Positions 35,201 to 42,660 of a DNA stretch of 64,000 nt are shown piece after piece. This DNA comes from Amycolatopsis anabasis (GTDB taxonomy: Bacteria; Actinomycetota; Actinomycetes; Mycobacteriales; Pseudonocardiaceae), in assembly GCF_009765355.1 (NCBI RefSeq), contig NZ_VTHK01000032.1, positions 52,938 to 116,937 of the forward strand, given 5' to 3'. Both the position numbers and the translations under genes were made by a program. The notes under the pieces were generated by a model. The model saw nothing but the letters and a program-made list of their open reading frames with translations. It was not told where the DNA came from and did no database searches. Numbering within the stretch: the stretch's first letter is position 1; each line of letters opens with the position of its first letter.

Positions 35201-38200
35201 GCGCCGGGCCGCGGCGGCCCTGCTGGACCGGCACGCGGTGCTGCGATCGGGTTTCCGGTACGCCGCCGGGGGCACCCCGATCCGGTTCGTACCGGGCCGG
35301 GTCGAACCGCGCTGGGCCGAGCACGCGGTCACCGAGGCCGAGGCCGAGCGGATCGCCGCCGCGGAACTGGCCGAACGGTTCGATCCCGCCGATCCGCCAC
35401 TGGCCCGGCTCACCTTGCTGCGCCTGCCCGGGGACCGGTCGGTACTGCTGTTCACCGCGCACCACCTGCTCTTCGACGGCTGGTCCGGTCCGCTCGTGGT
35501 GGGGGATCTGCTGCGGGCCTACGCCCGGGACGGCGCCCCGGACCGACCTGCGGGGACCTTCCGCGAGCACCTCGAATGGCTCGCCGGACGGGACGCGGAG
35601 GCGGCCGCGCGGGCGTGGCGGGCGGCGCTCGACGGCCTGCCCGGGCCGACCCTGCTCGCGCCCGAAGGCACTCGCGCCCGGATCGCGCGGCGCCACGACA
35701 CCGTGCTGCCCGAGGAGCTGACCGCCGAACTCACCGCACTGCTGCGGGCCCGCGGGCTCACCCTGAGCACGCTCGTGGAAGTGGGGTGGGGCCTGCTGCT
35801 CGGCCGCCTGACCGGGAGCGCGGATGTCGTCTTCGGCGCGGTCGTCTCCGGCCGTCCGCCGGAACTGACCGGCTCGCCCGCGATGATCGGCCTGTTCGCC
35901 AACACCGTTCCGGTCCGGGTGCGCATCGATCCGGACGAACCGCTGTCCGCGCTGCTGGCCCGCGTCCAGGCCGAGCAGGCCGCGCTGCTGGACCACCAGC
36001 ACACCGGTCTGGCCGAGATCCAGCGGCTCACCGGGACCGGGGAACTGTTCGACACCATGCTGGTGGTCCAGAACTACCCGCTCGACGGCGACGAGGTCCG
36101 GGCGGCCGCCGGGGAACTGGACCTGCGGTCGGTCGAAGTCACCGACGACACGCATTACCCGCTGGCCCTGGTCGCCGAGCCCGGCGATCGCTTGCGGCTC
36201 ACCTGGAAATACTCGGAAACCGCGTGCACCGCGGGCGAGGTCGAGCGGCTCGGGGAGCGGTTCACCGCGTTCTGCCGCGCCCTGGTCGCCGCACCGGAAA
36301 CCCCGGCCGGGGCGCTGGACGTCCTCACCCCGGCCGAACGCCGCTACCTGGTCGCCGAGGTCAACGACACCGCGCGCGAGGTCCCGGCCGCGACGATCGC
36401 CGAGCTGTTCGCCGATGTGGCCACCGCGCATCCGGCGGCCGCCGCGGTGATCGACGGCGAGGACGCGTTGACCTTCGCCGAACTCGATCGCCGTTCGGAC
36501 GCGCTCGCGCACGCCTTGCTCGCCCGCGGGGCCGGGCCCGAACGCGCGGTGGCGGTCGCACTCCCGCGTTCGGCGGAACTGATCGTCGCGCTGCTCGCCG
36601 TGCAGAAGGCGGGTGCGGTCTACCTGCCGGTCGATCCGCACTACCCGCACGACCGGATCGCGTACCTGCTGGCGGACGCGGCGCCGGTGGTCACCGTGAC
36701 CCGAGCGGACGTCGCGGCGAACCTGCCCGGGGACGGAACCCGTTTCCCGCTCGACGCACCGGAGGCACGGGCCGAACTGGCCGGGTACCGCTCGGTGCCG
36801 CGCCGGGCGGTGCCGGTCACCGCGGCCGCCTACCTGATCTACACCTCCGGTTCGACCGGGCGGCCCAAGGGCACCGCGGTGAGCCACGCCGGAATCCCGA
36901 GCCTGGTGCACACGCTGCGCACCGAGTTCGCGGTCGGCGCGGGCAGCCGGGTCCTGCAGTTCGCCTCGGTCAGCTTCGACACCTCGGTGTGGGAACTGTG
37001 CATGGGTGTGCTGACCGGCGCCACGCTGGTGCTCATCCCGGACGACCAGCGCGCGGGGCGGCCGCTCGCGGATTTCCTCACCGCACACCGGATCACCCAC
37101 GCCACCCTGCCGCCCGCCGCGCTCGCGTCGATCCACCCGGACCAGGTGCCGCCGGAGCTGACGGTGATCGCCGCCGGGGAGGCGTGTCCACCGGCGCTGG
37201 TGGCCGAATGGGCGGGCGAGCGCCCGATGTTCAACTCCTACGGGCCCACCGAGACCACGGTGGACATCACGCTGTGGAAGTGCGCCCGGGAACCGGGGAT
37301 GACCGCGGTGCCGATCGGCTCGCCGGTGCACAACACCGCGGTGTACGTGCTGGACGATCGGCTGCGCGCGGTGCCGGTGGGCACGGTCGGCGAGTTGTAC
37401 GCCGCCGGGACCGGGCTCGCCCGCGGGTACCCCGGACGATCGGGGCTGACCGCGTCCCGGTTCGTGGCGAATCCGTTCGCCGCCGACGGTTCCCGGCTCT
37501 ACCGCACCGGCGACCTCGCGCGGTGGCGGGAGGACGGCACCCTGGTCTACGCCGGGCGAGCCGACGACCAGGTGAAGATCCGCGGTTTCCGGATCGAACC
37601 CGGCGAGGTCGAGGCGGTGCTCGGCGCGCATCCCGCGGTGGCCCGGGCCGCCGTGGTCGCCGTTCCGGACGGCCGGGGCGGGCACCGGCTCGCCGCGTAC
37701 GTGGTGCCCCGGACGGGTATGGCATTGGACACCGCGGCATTGCGGACCGCGGCGCTCGCCGAGCTTCCCGAGCACATGGTGCCCGCGGTGTTCGTCGAAC
37801 TCGACGCCCTGCCGCTGACCCCGCACGGGAAGCTGGATCGCCGGGCGCTGCCCGAGCCCGAACCGCCGCGCCCCGCCGATCTCACCGGCGCCACCGCGGC
37901 GGAAACGGCACTCGCCGGGATCATCGCCGAGGTGCTCGGTCTCCAGGCGGTCGGCCCGGATGACGACTACTTCGTCCTGGGCGGCGACAGCATCCTGTCC
38001 ATCCAGGTCGTGAGCCTCGCCCAGGCCGCCGGACTGCCGATCCGGGCCCGCGACATCTTCGAACTGCGCACCGTGGCCGCGCTCGCCGGACACGCCGAGC
38101 GCGCGGGCACCGCGGACCGGCCGCGGGAGGTCACCGCGATCGGGACCGTTCCGGCGACCCCGGTCATGCACTGGCTGGCCGGGCTCGGCGGGCCGATCAA

Positions 38201-39584
38201 GCGGTTCAGCCAAGCCCAGTCGCTGGTCCTGCCGCCCGGGGTGGCCGAAGCGGATCTGGTGGCGGCCGTGCAGGCCGTACTCGATCGGCACGAGCTGCTG
38301 CGCGCCCGCCTCGCCGAAGGGCGCCTGGAGGTGCCCGAACCGGGCGCGGTCGGCGCGCGCGACCTGTTCACCCGGCTCGATGCGTCCACTGTGGACGAGT
38401 ACCGGCTGGCCGCGGTCACCCGGGACGAGATCGACGCGGCGGCGGATCGGCTGGACCCCGAGCACGGGGTGATGGCGCGGTTCGTCTGGATGGACCGCGG
38501 CGAGCACGCTGCCGGGCGGCTTTTGGTTGTCATCCACCACCTTGTGATCGACGGCGTCTCCTGGCGGGTGCTGCCCGGTGACCTCGAGGCCGCCGCGGCG
38601 GGCCGCGAACTCTCCCCGCCCGGAACCCCGTTCCGCGCCTGGGCGCTCCGGCTGGCCGAGGCCGGTACCTCCGGCGAATTCGCTGCCGAGCTGCCGCACT
38701 GGCGCGCGACCCTGGCCGATCCGCCCGCGGCGCTTCCCGCGCGGACGCTGGATCCCGCCCGGGACGTGGTGGGTTCGGCGGTCCGGGTGCGCCGCGTCCT
38801 GCCCCCGCACCGCACCGGCCCGCTGCTGACCTCGGTGCCCGCGGCCTTCGGCGCCGGGGTGCAGGACGTGCTGCTGGCCGCGCTCGCGATCGCGGCCGTG
38901 CACCGGAGCCGGTGGTCCGGTCGGGACGCGCGGGCGGTGCTGGTCCAGCTCGAAGGGCACGGCCGGACCGAGCTGCTGCCCGGCGCCGATCTGGCGAACA
39001 CCGTCGGCTGGTTCACCAGCGCCTATCCGGTCCGGCTCGAGCTGGACGGGGTGGACGTCGGCGACGCCCTGCGCGGCGGTGAATCGGCGGGCCGCGCGGT
39101 GAAGGCGGTCAAGGAACAACTGCGCGCTGTCCCCGGGGAACAGGGCCTGGGTTACGGCATCCTGCGGTACCTCGATCCGGCCGCGAGCGCCGAACTGGCC
39201 GCGTTCGGCACGCCGCCGATCGCCTTCAACTACCTCGGCCGCCTCGGCGCCGCGGGAACCGGCTGGGCGCCGGACCCGGCCGTCGCGGGGATCGGCGGGG
39301 CGTCCGAACCGGCGCTGCAGATGGCGCACGCGCTGGAGATCACCGCCGCGGTCACCGAATACGACGGCGAACCGGAACTGTCCGTGGACTGGCTGTTCCC
39401 GGCGGCGGTCCTCGACGAGGACGAGGTGCACGCCCTGGCGGACGCCTGGTTCGACGCGCTCGACGCGGTGGCCGGGCACGCCGAGGCGCCGGATTCGGGC
39501 GGGCACACCCCGTCCGACCTTTCGCTGGTCTCCCTGAACCAGCACCAGATCGACCTGCTCGAAGCGAAATGGGGGAAGGCATGA
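23190..39584 (+). CDS. Non-ribosomal peptide synthetase 1 (4 modules, starter)
   Basis: A 5464-aa NRPS reading C-A-T / C-A-T-E / C-A-T-E / C-A-T-E. The N-terminal C domain (about 8-430, HHILLDG at 143) resembles the starter C of EntF/DhbF and should join an acyl or aryl group to residue 1. Approximate landmarks: A1 core at 590, T1 Ser at 971, C2 1030-1480, A2 core 1616, T2 1997, E2 2054-2450, C3 2483, A3 core 3071, T3 3446, E3 3627, C4 3963, A4 core 4550, T4 4931, E4 5115. Pockets read by eye against GrsA: Gly (DILQLGLIW), Ser (DVWHLSLVD), DVFSAAIVY (unassigned) and DTWTIASVD (unassigned). I chose TTG 23190 because GGGGGA lies just upstream; TTG 23178 is also possible. The tail after E4 (HTPSDLSLVSL ... 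LLEAKW) looks like a docking linker to NRPS 2. ATGA overlap with NRPS 2. Confidence 0.97.
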   Translation: MAGNEPTGAGNRLPLTAAQLGVWFGQRIDPASPAYNTAEYVDIRGDLDVAAFARAIRETSAEAEIFSVLFGQDENGPWQRTGASVPPVPVLTDLTGEEDPERAALSLMRAELARVPDLERGPLVTQFLLRIAADRYLWFQRCHHILLDGYGFSIVARRVAELYTAAVTGTEGGESPFRPLAELVAEDLAYRESPRHAADREFWAERFADRPAVVSLAEPAPPSPEFLRERATVPPETVAALSALGKRIRVGWAELVAAAVALFVHRAAGAGEVVLGLPLMNRLRSVAARVPATTVNVVPLRVAVTPASTVAELAAAVTAELKAVRKHHRYRGEDIRRDLGLLGAGRRAVGPWINIKPFDGELRFGELPGTTHYLAAGPVDDLSITVQGGPGDDGLALEFDANPAAYDREALGAHARRFVALLGRLAHAEPDDRAGTLDLATAAELRTALAHGRYERTGHDELDLVACLAGRARTAPEAVAVRDAAGALTYAELDERSTRLARGLAARGAGPGAVVAVVLPRSAELVVTLLGVLKSGAAYLPVDPDFPAERIELMLADAKPALVVTPDEVVEGSGEALPVVPADAPAYVLYTSGSTGRPKGVVVTRRNLANFLGSLRERFGFGSGDRFLAVTTISFDIAALELFLPLLGGATVVLAGKEDARDPVRLGELIRTERITAMQATPSLWQGLADLAPHALSGLRVLAGGEALPAALARTLTAAAAEVTNLYGPTETTIWSTARTLTTDTGRPPIGRPIHNTAAYVLDAALRPVPPGVTGELYLAGTGVALGYLGRPGLSAERFVADPFGPAGSRMYRTGDLARRLPDGELDCLGRVDQQVKVRGFRIELGEIESVLGEVPGVNTCAVVVLGEGIATRLIACFTPAAGGPGEDEAREHLAARLPEYLVPSRFVAMPALPLTPNGKIDRRALAAVAASRAGTRETAPGDPRAATLAAIFGAVLGVPDFGVRDDFFALGGHSLLAIRVIGRIRAELGVEVPVGALFDAPAPISLAERLGEAVSARPVLRPYERPDTVPLSAGQRRLWVLQALEGPSATYHLPLALRLRGAVDRDALAASVRDVVARHEILRTVYLEQDGEVRQRILADPAVRCRLATTTAAELPGLIAEEAARPFDLVAEPSVRAALYSVAADDHTLVLVVHHIATDEWSLRPLLADLETAYAARRDGRAPDWSPLPVQYADYALWQTELLGDPAEPSALAAAQLDFWADALAGLPDEIALPADRPRPARPSHRGIVVDLTVPSGLLERIRALAADTGTSVFLVLHAAFAALLSRCGAGPDVPIGVPVAGRQDPAADELIGFFVNTLVLRADLSGAPTFRELLDRVRAADLTALAHDDVPFEQVLDRLNPPRSAARHPLFQVMLAYRNTAADSDRFAGLPATTELVTTGTAKFDLTLNVTETATGLHGFGEFAADLFDPDTATALTERFTAFLAAAVGEADRPLGALPLLLPRETAVLDAVHDTAHPVPDTTLTALLTESLTAHGDAEAVVSAGRRLTYAELGARTARLAGALRARGAGPEQVVAVVLPRSADLVVTLVAVLRAGAAYLPVDPELPPARIAELLADAAPAFVLTEDSLPELLATPIESTVDTIVAPEHPAYLIYTSGSTGRPKGVLVEHRAIVNRLLWMRAHYGIDHTDRVLQKTPAGFDVSVWEFFLPLITGATLVVAEPGDHRDPARLAALIAGERVTTVHFVPSMLAAFLAAEPTGSFETLRRVLCSGEALPADLVPRARAVFGVAPHNLYGPTEAAVDVSFFEPAGADGHRPIPIGWPVWNTTLHVLDAELRPVPPGTPGELYLGGGQLARGYRGRPGLTAERFVANPFGAPGTRLYRTGDLVRHRADGALDYLGRTDHQVKIRGQRIELGEIEARLREAADLDGVVVVARGDRLVAYCVPAVRLDPAAVLARLAATLPAAMVPSALVPLAEFPVNRNGKLDRDALPEPEFPGASGRAPHTAEEIEIARAFAAVLGAEVSGVDTGFFEAGGDSILAIHLVATLRRAGLAVTARDVVEAGTVARLAERAAARDDTPAEPAESRTGMLAPTPMLRWLTGRGGPIDRYSQATLLRVPAGLTEADAAVLLAALTRRHDLLRARLSGEELEIRASAATALRVVPADADPAAVLEEELAALDPRSGPMLRAVLFDGGRLLLVAHHLVIDAVSWRVLVADLADGDPEPAAFHARAWAAGLTEEATRRRAELPFWQAMLAPAPSAVPSPDGHTVGEVRHHVVAVTGELARAVTEDVPRAFHTGAREVLLTALALALGDGVLRADLEGHGRDAVPEAASAVGWFTALFPVRVDLGDLDRTDAFAGGAAAGEALRRVKETLAGVPADGSGYGLLRYLDPESGLPDAPRPILVNHLGRTTHEDGDWTPTGELGSLPGGADPGLAASHTLELATLIEDGPAVRARWSFVDSVLPEARVRALADRWRAALDALAAHAAAGGGGHTPADFGLVRTEQAEIDAWSARPGGLADVLPLGPLQAGLLFEAATRTGDLDVYTVQLAFELTGHLDAGRLRAAADRLLWRHPALRAAFLARDDGDPVQLVAARAELDWREADLTGKPGEADRVAERDRRTSFDLGSAPLIRFTLLRLGTDRHRLLVCHHHILLDGWSSVSLARELFADYTGSTPAPRRPFADHLAWLSTVDTEADRAAWARALAGLAEPTLLLPAAAETPPEWPEQVARELGAEFTRALTGWARAHGCTVNTVVQAGWAVLLGRLTGRADVVFGTTVSGRPAELAGATEMAGLFINTVPVRIRLRPQETVRALVARVRDEQARLLAHHQLGLAAIQRLAGLDALFDTLVVVENYPATRDWDAGPGLAVTGGVPVDATHYPLTLIVAPEEKLYLAAKYQPGALDGEDARDLLDRFVRLLELVVADAERPVGRIGLTTAAERDRVLRSFNVSEEIPGGQTLPAAFAAQARRTPEAVAVTAPDAELTYAELYARAAALARVLADRGAGPETLVALAVPRSAAMIVAVLAVHLAGAAYLPIDPAHPPARTANVLAEARPVLLVGAGAVPAVEVPVLLLDDPAVRADLERGPAGFTAVPVRPDNAAYVLYTSGSTGRPKGVVVAHASAAELAAWARDTFGPAGLGRVLASTSLGFDVSVFEIFGPLLCGGSIEVVPDLLALADRRGRDRLSLISGVPSAVAGVFGENLTGLEADALALAGEALSAELVRRIRSALPDARLLNIYGPTEATVYATSWDVGAEFDGTGRVLIGAPISGARCYLLDAGLNPLPPGVPGELYLSGGLARGYLGRPGLTAERFVADPFAPPGTRMYRTGDLARWTADGRIDYLGRVDQQVKVRGFRIELGEIEHALATAPGVATAAVAVRDGRLDAFVTTESTVDTETVLAHCRALLPGYMVPARIAVLEELPLTASGKLDRAALPENDRRTAADARSGDARSAALAGIFAEVLGLDAVGDRDNFFALGGDSILSLRVVSRARSAGLDIGARDVLELGTPAALAERLALRTETGGAARSGEDPATIARTPIMAWAAERGGEPNRFTQAMLLRTPAGLTPEALDELLATLYARHPELGARSRADGTLEPGCTGPAPVRIVEAGDFETAEFTELWQAERDRAVSTLDAEAGIMLRAVFFPGGADPGRLLLVANHLVVDGVSWRILADDLAAGADPAATPAGTRFARWAAAATAVRNGALAEWTALLDRPFARLGRRAVDPRVDLVSTARHVRTELPADLTAAVLTTAPALAHGNVQDVLLTALALAVARSAGAALVVVEGHGREEPEPGMDLSRTVGWFTARFPVPLDLDGIDLADAFAGGESAAIALKRVKEAVRTLPGGALAGLGYGRLRYLDPAAAEVLAPLEGPAIGFNYLGRFAPGADGDWTPAAPLSGTVDPAAAVAAALDITAIAVEDPAGTRLRLSWAFAGEILGEHEVLELARDFRTALEALARCPARPGHTPADFPLVPIGQSAVDELDAAVPDLADVLPLTPLQQGLFALTTLSGEGADPYLMRFRLEFGGKVESDRLRRAAAALLDRHAVLRSGFRYAAGGTPIRFVPGRVEPRWAEHAVTEAEAERIAAAELAERFDPADPPLARLTLLRLPGDRSVLLFTAHHLLFDGWSGPLVVGDLLRAYARDGAPDRPAGTFREHLEWLAGRDAEAAARAWRAALDGLPGPTLLAPEGTRARIARRHDTVLPEELTAELTALLRARGLTLSTLVEVGWGLLLGRLTGSADVVFGAVVSGRPPELTGSPAMIGLFANTVPVRVRIDPDEPLSALLARVQAEQAALLDHQHTGLAEIQRLTGTGELFDTMLVVQNYPLDGDEVRAAAGELDLRSVEVTDDTHYPLALVAEPGDRLRLTWKYSETACTAGEVERLGERFTAFCRALVAAPETPAGALDVLTPAERRYLVAEVNDTAREVPAATIAELFADVATAHPAAAAVIDGEDALTFAELDRRSDALAHALLARGAGPERAVAVALPRSAELIVALLAVQKAGAVYLPVDPHYPHDRIAYLLADAAPVVTVTRADVAANLPGDGTRFPLDAPEARAELAGYRSVPRRAVPVTAAAYLIYTSGSTGRPKGTAVSHAGIPSLVHTLRTEFAVGAGSRVLQFASVSFDTSVWELCMGVLTGATLVLIPDDQRAGRPLADFLTAHRITHATLPPAALASIHPDQVPPELTVIAAGEACPPALVAEWAGERPMFNSYGPTETTVDITLWKCAREPGMTAVPIGSPVHNTAVYVLDDRLRAVPVGTVGELYAAGTGLARGYPGRSGLTASRFVANPFAADGSRLYRTGDLARWREDGTLVYAGRADDQVKIRGFRIEPGEVEAVLGAHPAVARAAVVAVPDGRGGHRLAAYVVPRTGMALDTAALRTAALAELPEHMVPAVFVELDALPLTPHGKLDRRALPEPEPPRPADLTGATAAETALAGIIAEVLGLQAVGPDDDYFVLGGDSILSIQVVSLAQAAGLPIRARDIFELRTVAALAGHAERAGTADRPREVTAIGTVPATPVMHWLAGLGGPIKRFSQAQSLVLPPGVAEADLVAAVQAVLDRHELLRARLAEGRLEVPEPGAVGARDLFTRLDASTVDEYRLAAVTRDEIDAAADRLDPEHGVMARFVWMDRGEHAAGRLLVVIHHLVIDGVSWRVLPGDLEAAAAGRELSPPGTPFRAWALRLAEAGTSGEFAAELPHWRATLADPPAALPARTLDPARDVVGSAVRVRRVLPPHRTGPLLTSVPAAFGAGVQDVLLAALAIAAVHRSRWSGRDARAVLVQLEGHGRTELLPGADLANTVGWFTSAYPVRLELDGVDVGDALRGGESAGRAVKAVKEQLRAVPGEQGLGYGILRYLDPAASAELAAFGTPPIAFNYLGRLGAAGTGWAPDPAVAGIGGASEPALQMAHALEITAAVTEYDGEPELSVDWLFPAAVLDEDEVHALADAWFDALDAVAGHAEAPDSGGHTPSDLSLVSLNQHQIDLLEAKWGKA
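26266..30630 (+). other. NRPS module 2: C - A(Ser) - T - E
   Basis: The C domain is LCL-like (VPLSAGQRRLW, HHIATDEW). The A pocket D-V-W-H-L-S-L-V-D is a standard serine code. The carrier is GGDSI. The E domain has HHLVIDAVSW and the VGWFTALFPV segment, so D-Ser is expected. Confidence 0.85.
30634..35070 (+). other. NRPS module 3: C - A(unassigned) - T - E
   Basis: The C domain is of the post-epimerase (DCL) kind (DVLPLGPLQAG, HHILLDGWS). The A pocket reads D-V-F-S-A-A-I-V-Y; I cannot assign it. The E domain active motif is NHLVVDGVSW: the first His is Asn, while the second (catalytic) His and the Asp remain, so it is probably still active. Confidence 0.75.
35071..39584 (+). other. NRPS module 4: C - A(unassigned) - T - E
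   Basis: C domain DVLPLTPLQQG with HHLLFDGWS. The A pocket reads D-T-W-T-I-A-S-V-D, close to a GrsA-like pocket but with Asp at position 331; not assigned. The E domain is intact (HHLVIDGVSW). The C-terminal tail resembles the linkers found between E and the next C domain. Confidence 0.75.
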
Positions 39585-42500
39585 GTCGTGCGGGCCTGGA
39601 GGACGTCCTCCCGCTGACACCGTTGCAGGAAGGGATGTTCTTCCACGCCGCGTTCGACGCGGACGGCCGCGACGTCTACACCGTGCAGCTGCGGTTCGAA
39701 CTGGCCGGGCAGGTGGACGCGGCGGCGCTGCGTGCCGCGGCGCAGGGCCTGCTGGACCGGCACGCGAACCTGCGGGTGGCGATCACCGCGACCGGGGTGG
39801 AGAAGCCGGTGCAACTCGTGATGCGGCGGGTGGCGGTGCCGTTCACCGAACTCGAGGTCGCCGGGCGGGCCGAGGCCGAGCGGATCGCCGAGGCGGACCG
39901 GCGCGCCCGGTTCGACCTGGAGACCCCGCCGCTGATCCGGTTCACGCTGCTGCACCTCGGCCCGGACGAGCACCTGCTGCTGCTCACCCACCACCACCTG
40001 CTGCTGGACGGCTGGTCCGGGCCGCTGCTGGGCCGGGATCTGTTCGCGCTCTACGGTTCCCGGGGCGACCCCGCCGCACTGCCCCGGGTCCGGCCGTTCC
40101 GCGACCACCTGGCCTGGCTCGCCCGCCGGGACCACGCCGCGGCCCGCGATGCCTGGGCCAAGGCACTGTCCGGAGTGGACGGACCGACACTGGTCGCGCC
40201 CGCCGGAACGGGCTCGGCCCCAGCACGCCCGGAGCGCGTACGGCAGGCACTGTCCGCAAGGGACACCGCGCGCGTGACCGGGTTCGCCCGCGAACACGGG
40301 GTCACGCTGAACACCCTGGTCCAGGCGGCCTGGGCACTGGTGCTCGGCCGCCGGACCGGACGCGGCGACGTGGTCTTCGGCGGCACCGTGCACGGGCGCC
40401 CCGAGGATCTGCCCGGCGCCCGCGAGATGATCGGGCTGTTCATCAACACCGTTCCGGTCCGGGTCGCCCTGCGCCCGGCGGAAACCGTCGGCGCCTTCCT
40501 GCGCCGGATCCAGGCCGAGCAGGCCCGGCTGCTGGACCACCAGCACCTCGGGCTCGCCGAGATCCAGCGCCTCGCCGGGGGCGGTGACCTGTTCGACTCG
40601 CTGGTCGTCGTCGAGAGCTACCCGGTCGACGAGCGCGCCCTGACCGAGCAGCAGCAGGCGGCGGGGCTCACCGTGACCGCGGTGTCCACAAAGGACGCGG
40701 TGCACTACCCGGCGAGCCTGATCGTGGTTCCCGGCGACCGGCTGGAACTGGCCTGCGGTTACCGGGCGGACCTGAACCCGCCCGCCTGGGCGCGGCGCCT
40801 GCTCGACGCGGCCACCCGGGCGCTGCTCGAACTGACCGCGGACGCGGGACGCCCGGTCGGCCGCCTCCCGCTGCTCGACGCCGCACTGAGCGCCCGGGTG
40901 CTGCGGGAGTGGAACGACACCGCCCGGGAGCTGCCCCCGGTCACCCTGCCGGAGCTGTTCGCGGAGCAGGTGCGCCGCGCACCGGACGCCCCGGCGGTGC
41001 TGGCCGAGGACACCCGCTGGAGTTTCGCCGAATTCGACGAGCGGATCGCGCGGTTCGCGGGAGCGCTGCGGGCCGAAGGGGTGCGCGCCGGGGACATCGT
41101 GGCCGTCGCCTTGCCGCGGTCCGCGGAACTCGTCGCCGTGCTCTACGCGATCCACCGGCTCGGGGCGGCCTACCTGCCGATCGATCCCGGGTACCCGGCC
41201 GAGCGGGTGGACTTCATGATCGCCGACGCCCGGCCCGCCCTGCTGATCACCGCGGAGAAACTGGCGGCCCTGCGGGCTGGCACCGCGGGGCCGGTCACCG
41301 CGGCGGCGGCGATCACCCCGGGGCACACCGCGTACGTGATCTACACGTCCGGTTCGACCGGCCGCCCCAAGGGGGTGGCCGTGCCGCATGCGGCGATCGT
41401 GAACCGGCTGCGCTGGATGCGGGACGCCTACGCCCCCGCCGCCGACGACCGGATGCTGCTCAAGACCCCGATCTCGTTCGACGTCTCGGTGCCGGAGCTG
41501 TTCTGGCCGCTGGCGACCAGCCGCGCCCTCGTGGTCGCCCGCCCGGACGGGCACCGCGATCCCGCCTACCTCGCCGCGCTCGCCGCCCGCGAAGCGGTGA
41601 CGATCCTGCATTTCGTCCCGTCGATGCTGGGCGCCTTCCTCGCCGAACCGGCGGCACGGGAACTGCCGTCGGTCCGGCTCCTGCTGTGCAGCGGGGAGGC
41701 ACTGCCCGCCGAACTGTTGACGCGCGCCCGCGAAATCCTGCCGTCCGCCCGGCTGCTGAACCTCTACGGACCGACCGAGGCGGCCGTCGAGGTGTCCGCT
41801 TGGGACACCACCGGCGAGGACGCGACGAGGCCGGTGCCGATCGGCCGTCCACTGTGGAACACCAGGTGGTACGTCCTGGACGCCGCGCTGCGCCCGCTCG
41901 CCCCGGGGGAACCCGGCGAGCTGTACCTCGCGGGCGCACAGCTCGCGTCCGGCTACCTCGGCCGCCGTGGGTTGACCGCCGAACGGTTCGTCGCGGATCC
42001 GTTCGGCGGCCCGGGCGACCGCATGTACCGCACCGGCGACCTGGCGTCCTGGAACCCCGACGGCACCGTGGCCTACCTGGGCCGCATCGACCACCAGGTC
42101 AAGGTCCGCGGGTTCCGGGTCGAACTCGGCGAGATCGAGCACGCGCTGCGCGCCATGCCGGGGGTCGGCGAGGCGACCGTGGTGGCCCGTCCGGCGCCCG
42201 ACGGCACACAGGTCCTGATCGGGTACGTCACCCCGGCGACCGCGGACGTGGCGGCCACGCGAACCGCGCTGGCGGAGCGGTTGCCCGAACACCTGGTGCC
42301 GCAGGCGATCGTGGCGCTCGCCGAGTTCCCGGTGACCGCCAACGGCAAGCTCGACCGGGCCGCGCTGCCCGAACCCGCCCGTGCCGCCGGGGAAGTGCAC
42401 CGGGATTCGCGGACGGTGACCGAACAACTGGTCACCGAGCTGTTCGCCGAGGTGCTCGGGGTGCCGAAGGTGGGCTTGGACGACAACTTCTTCGCACTCG

Positions 42501-42660
42501 GCGGGCATTCCCTGCTCGCCATCAAACTGGTGGGCGTGCTGCGCACGGCGCTGGGCGCCGAACTGACCCCGCGCACGGTGTTCGAGCACACCACCCCCGC
42601 CGCGCTCGCCGCCGCACTGGACACCGCGGGGCCCGCTCGCCCGGCGATCACGGCGGGACC
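39581..42660 (+). other. NRPS module 5: C - A(Ser-like variant) - T
   Basis: The A domain belongs with the Ser domains of this locus (HFVPSML, LCSGEALPAEL, NLYGPTEAAV), but the pocket is D-V-P-H-L-S-L-V-E: Trp239 became Pro and Asp331 became Glu. The substrate may be Ser or a relative. The carrier is GGHSL and the next C domain is LCL-like, so an L residue is expected. Confidence 0.75.
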
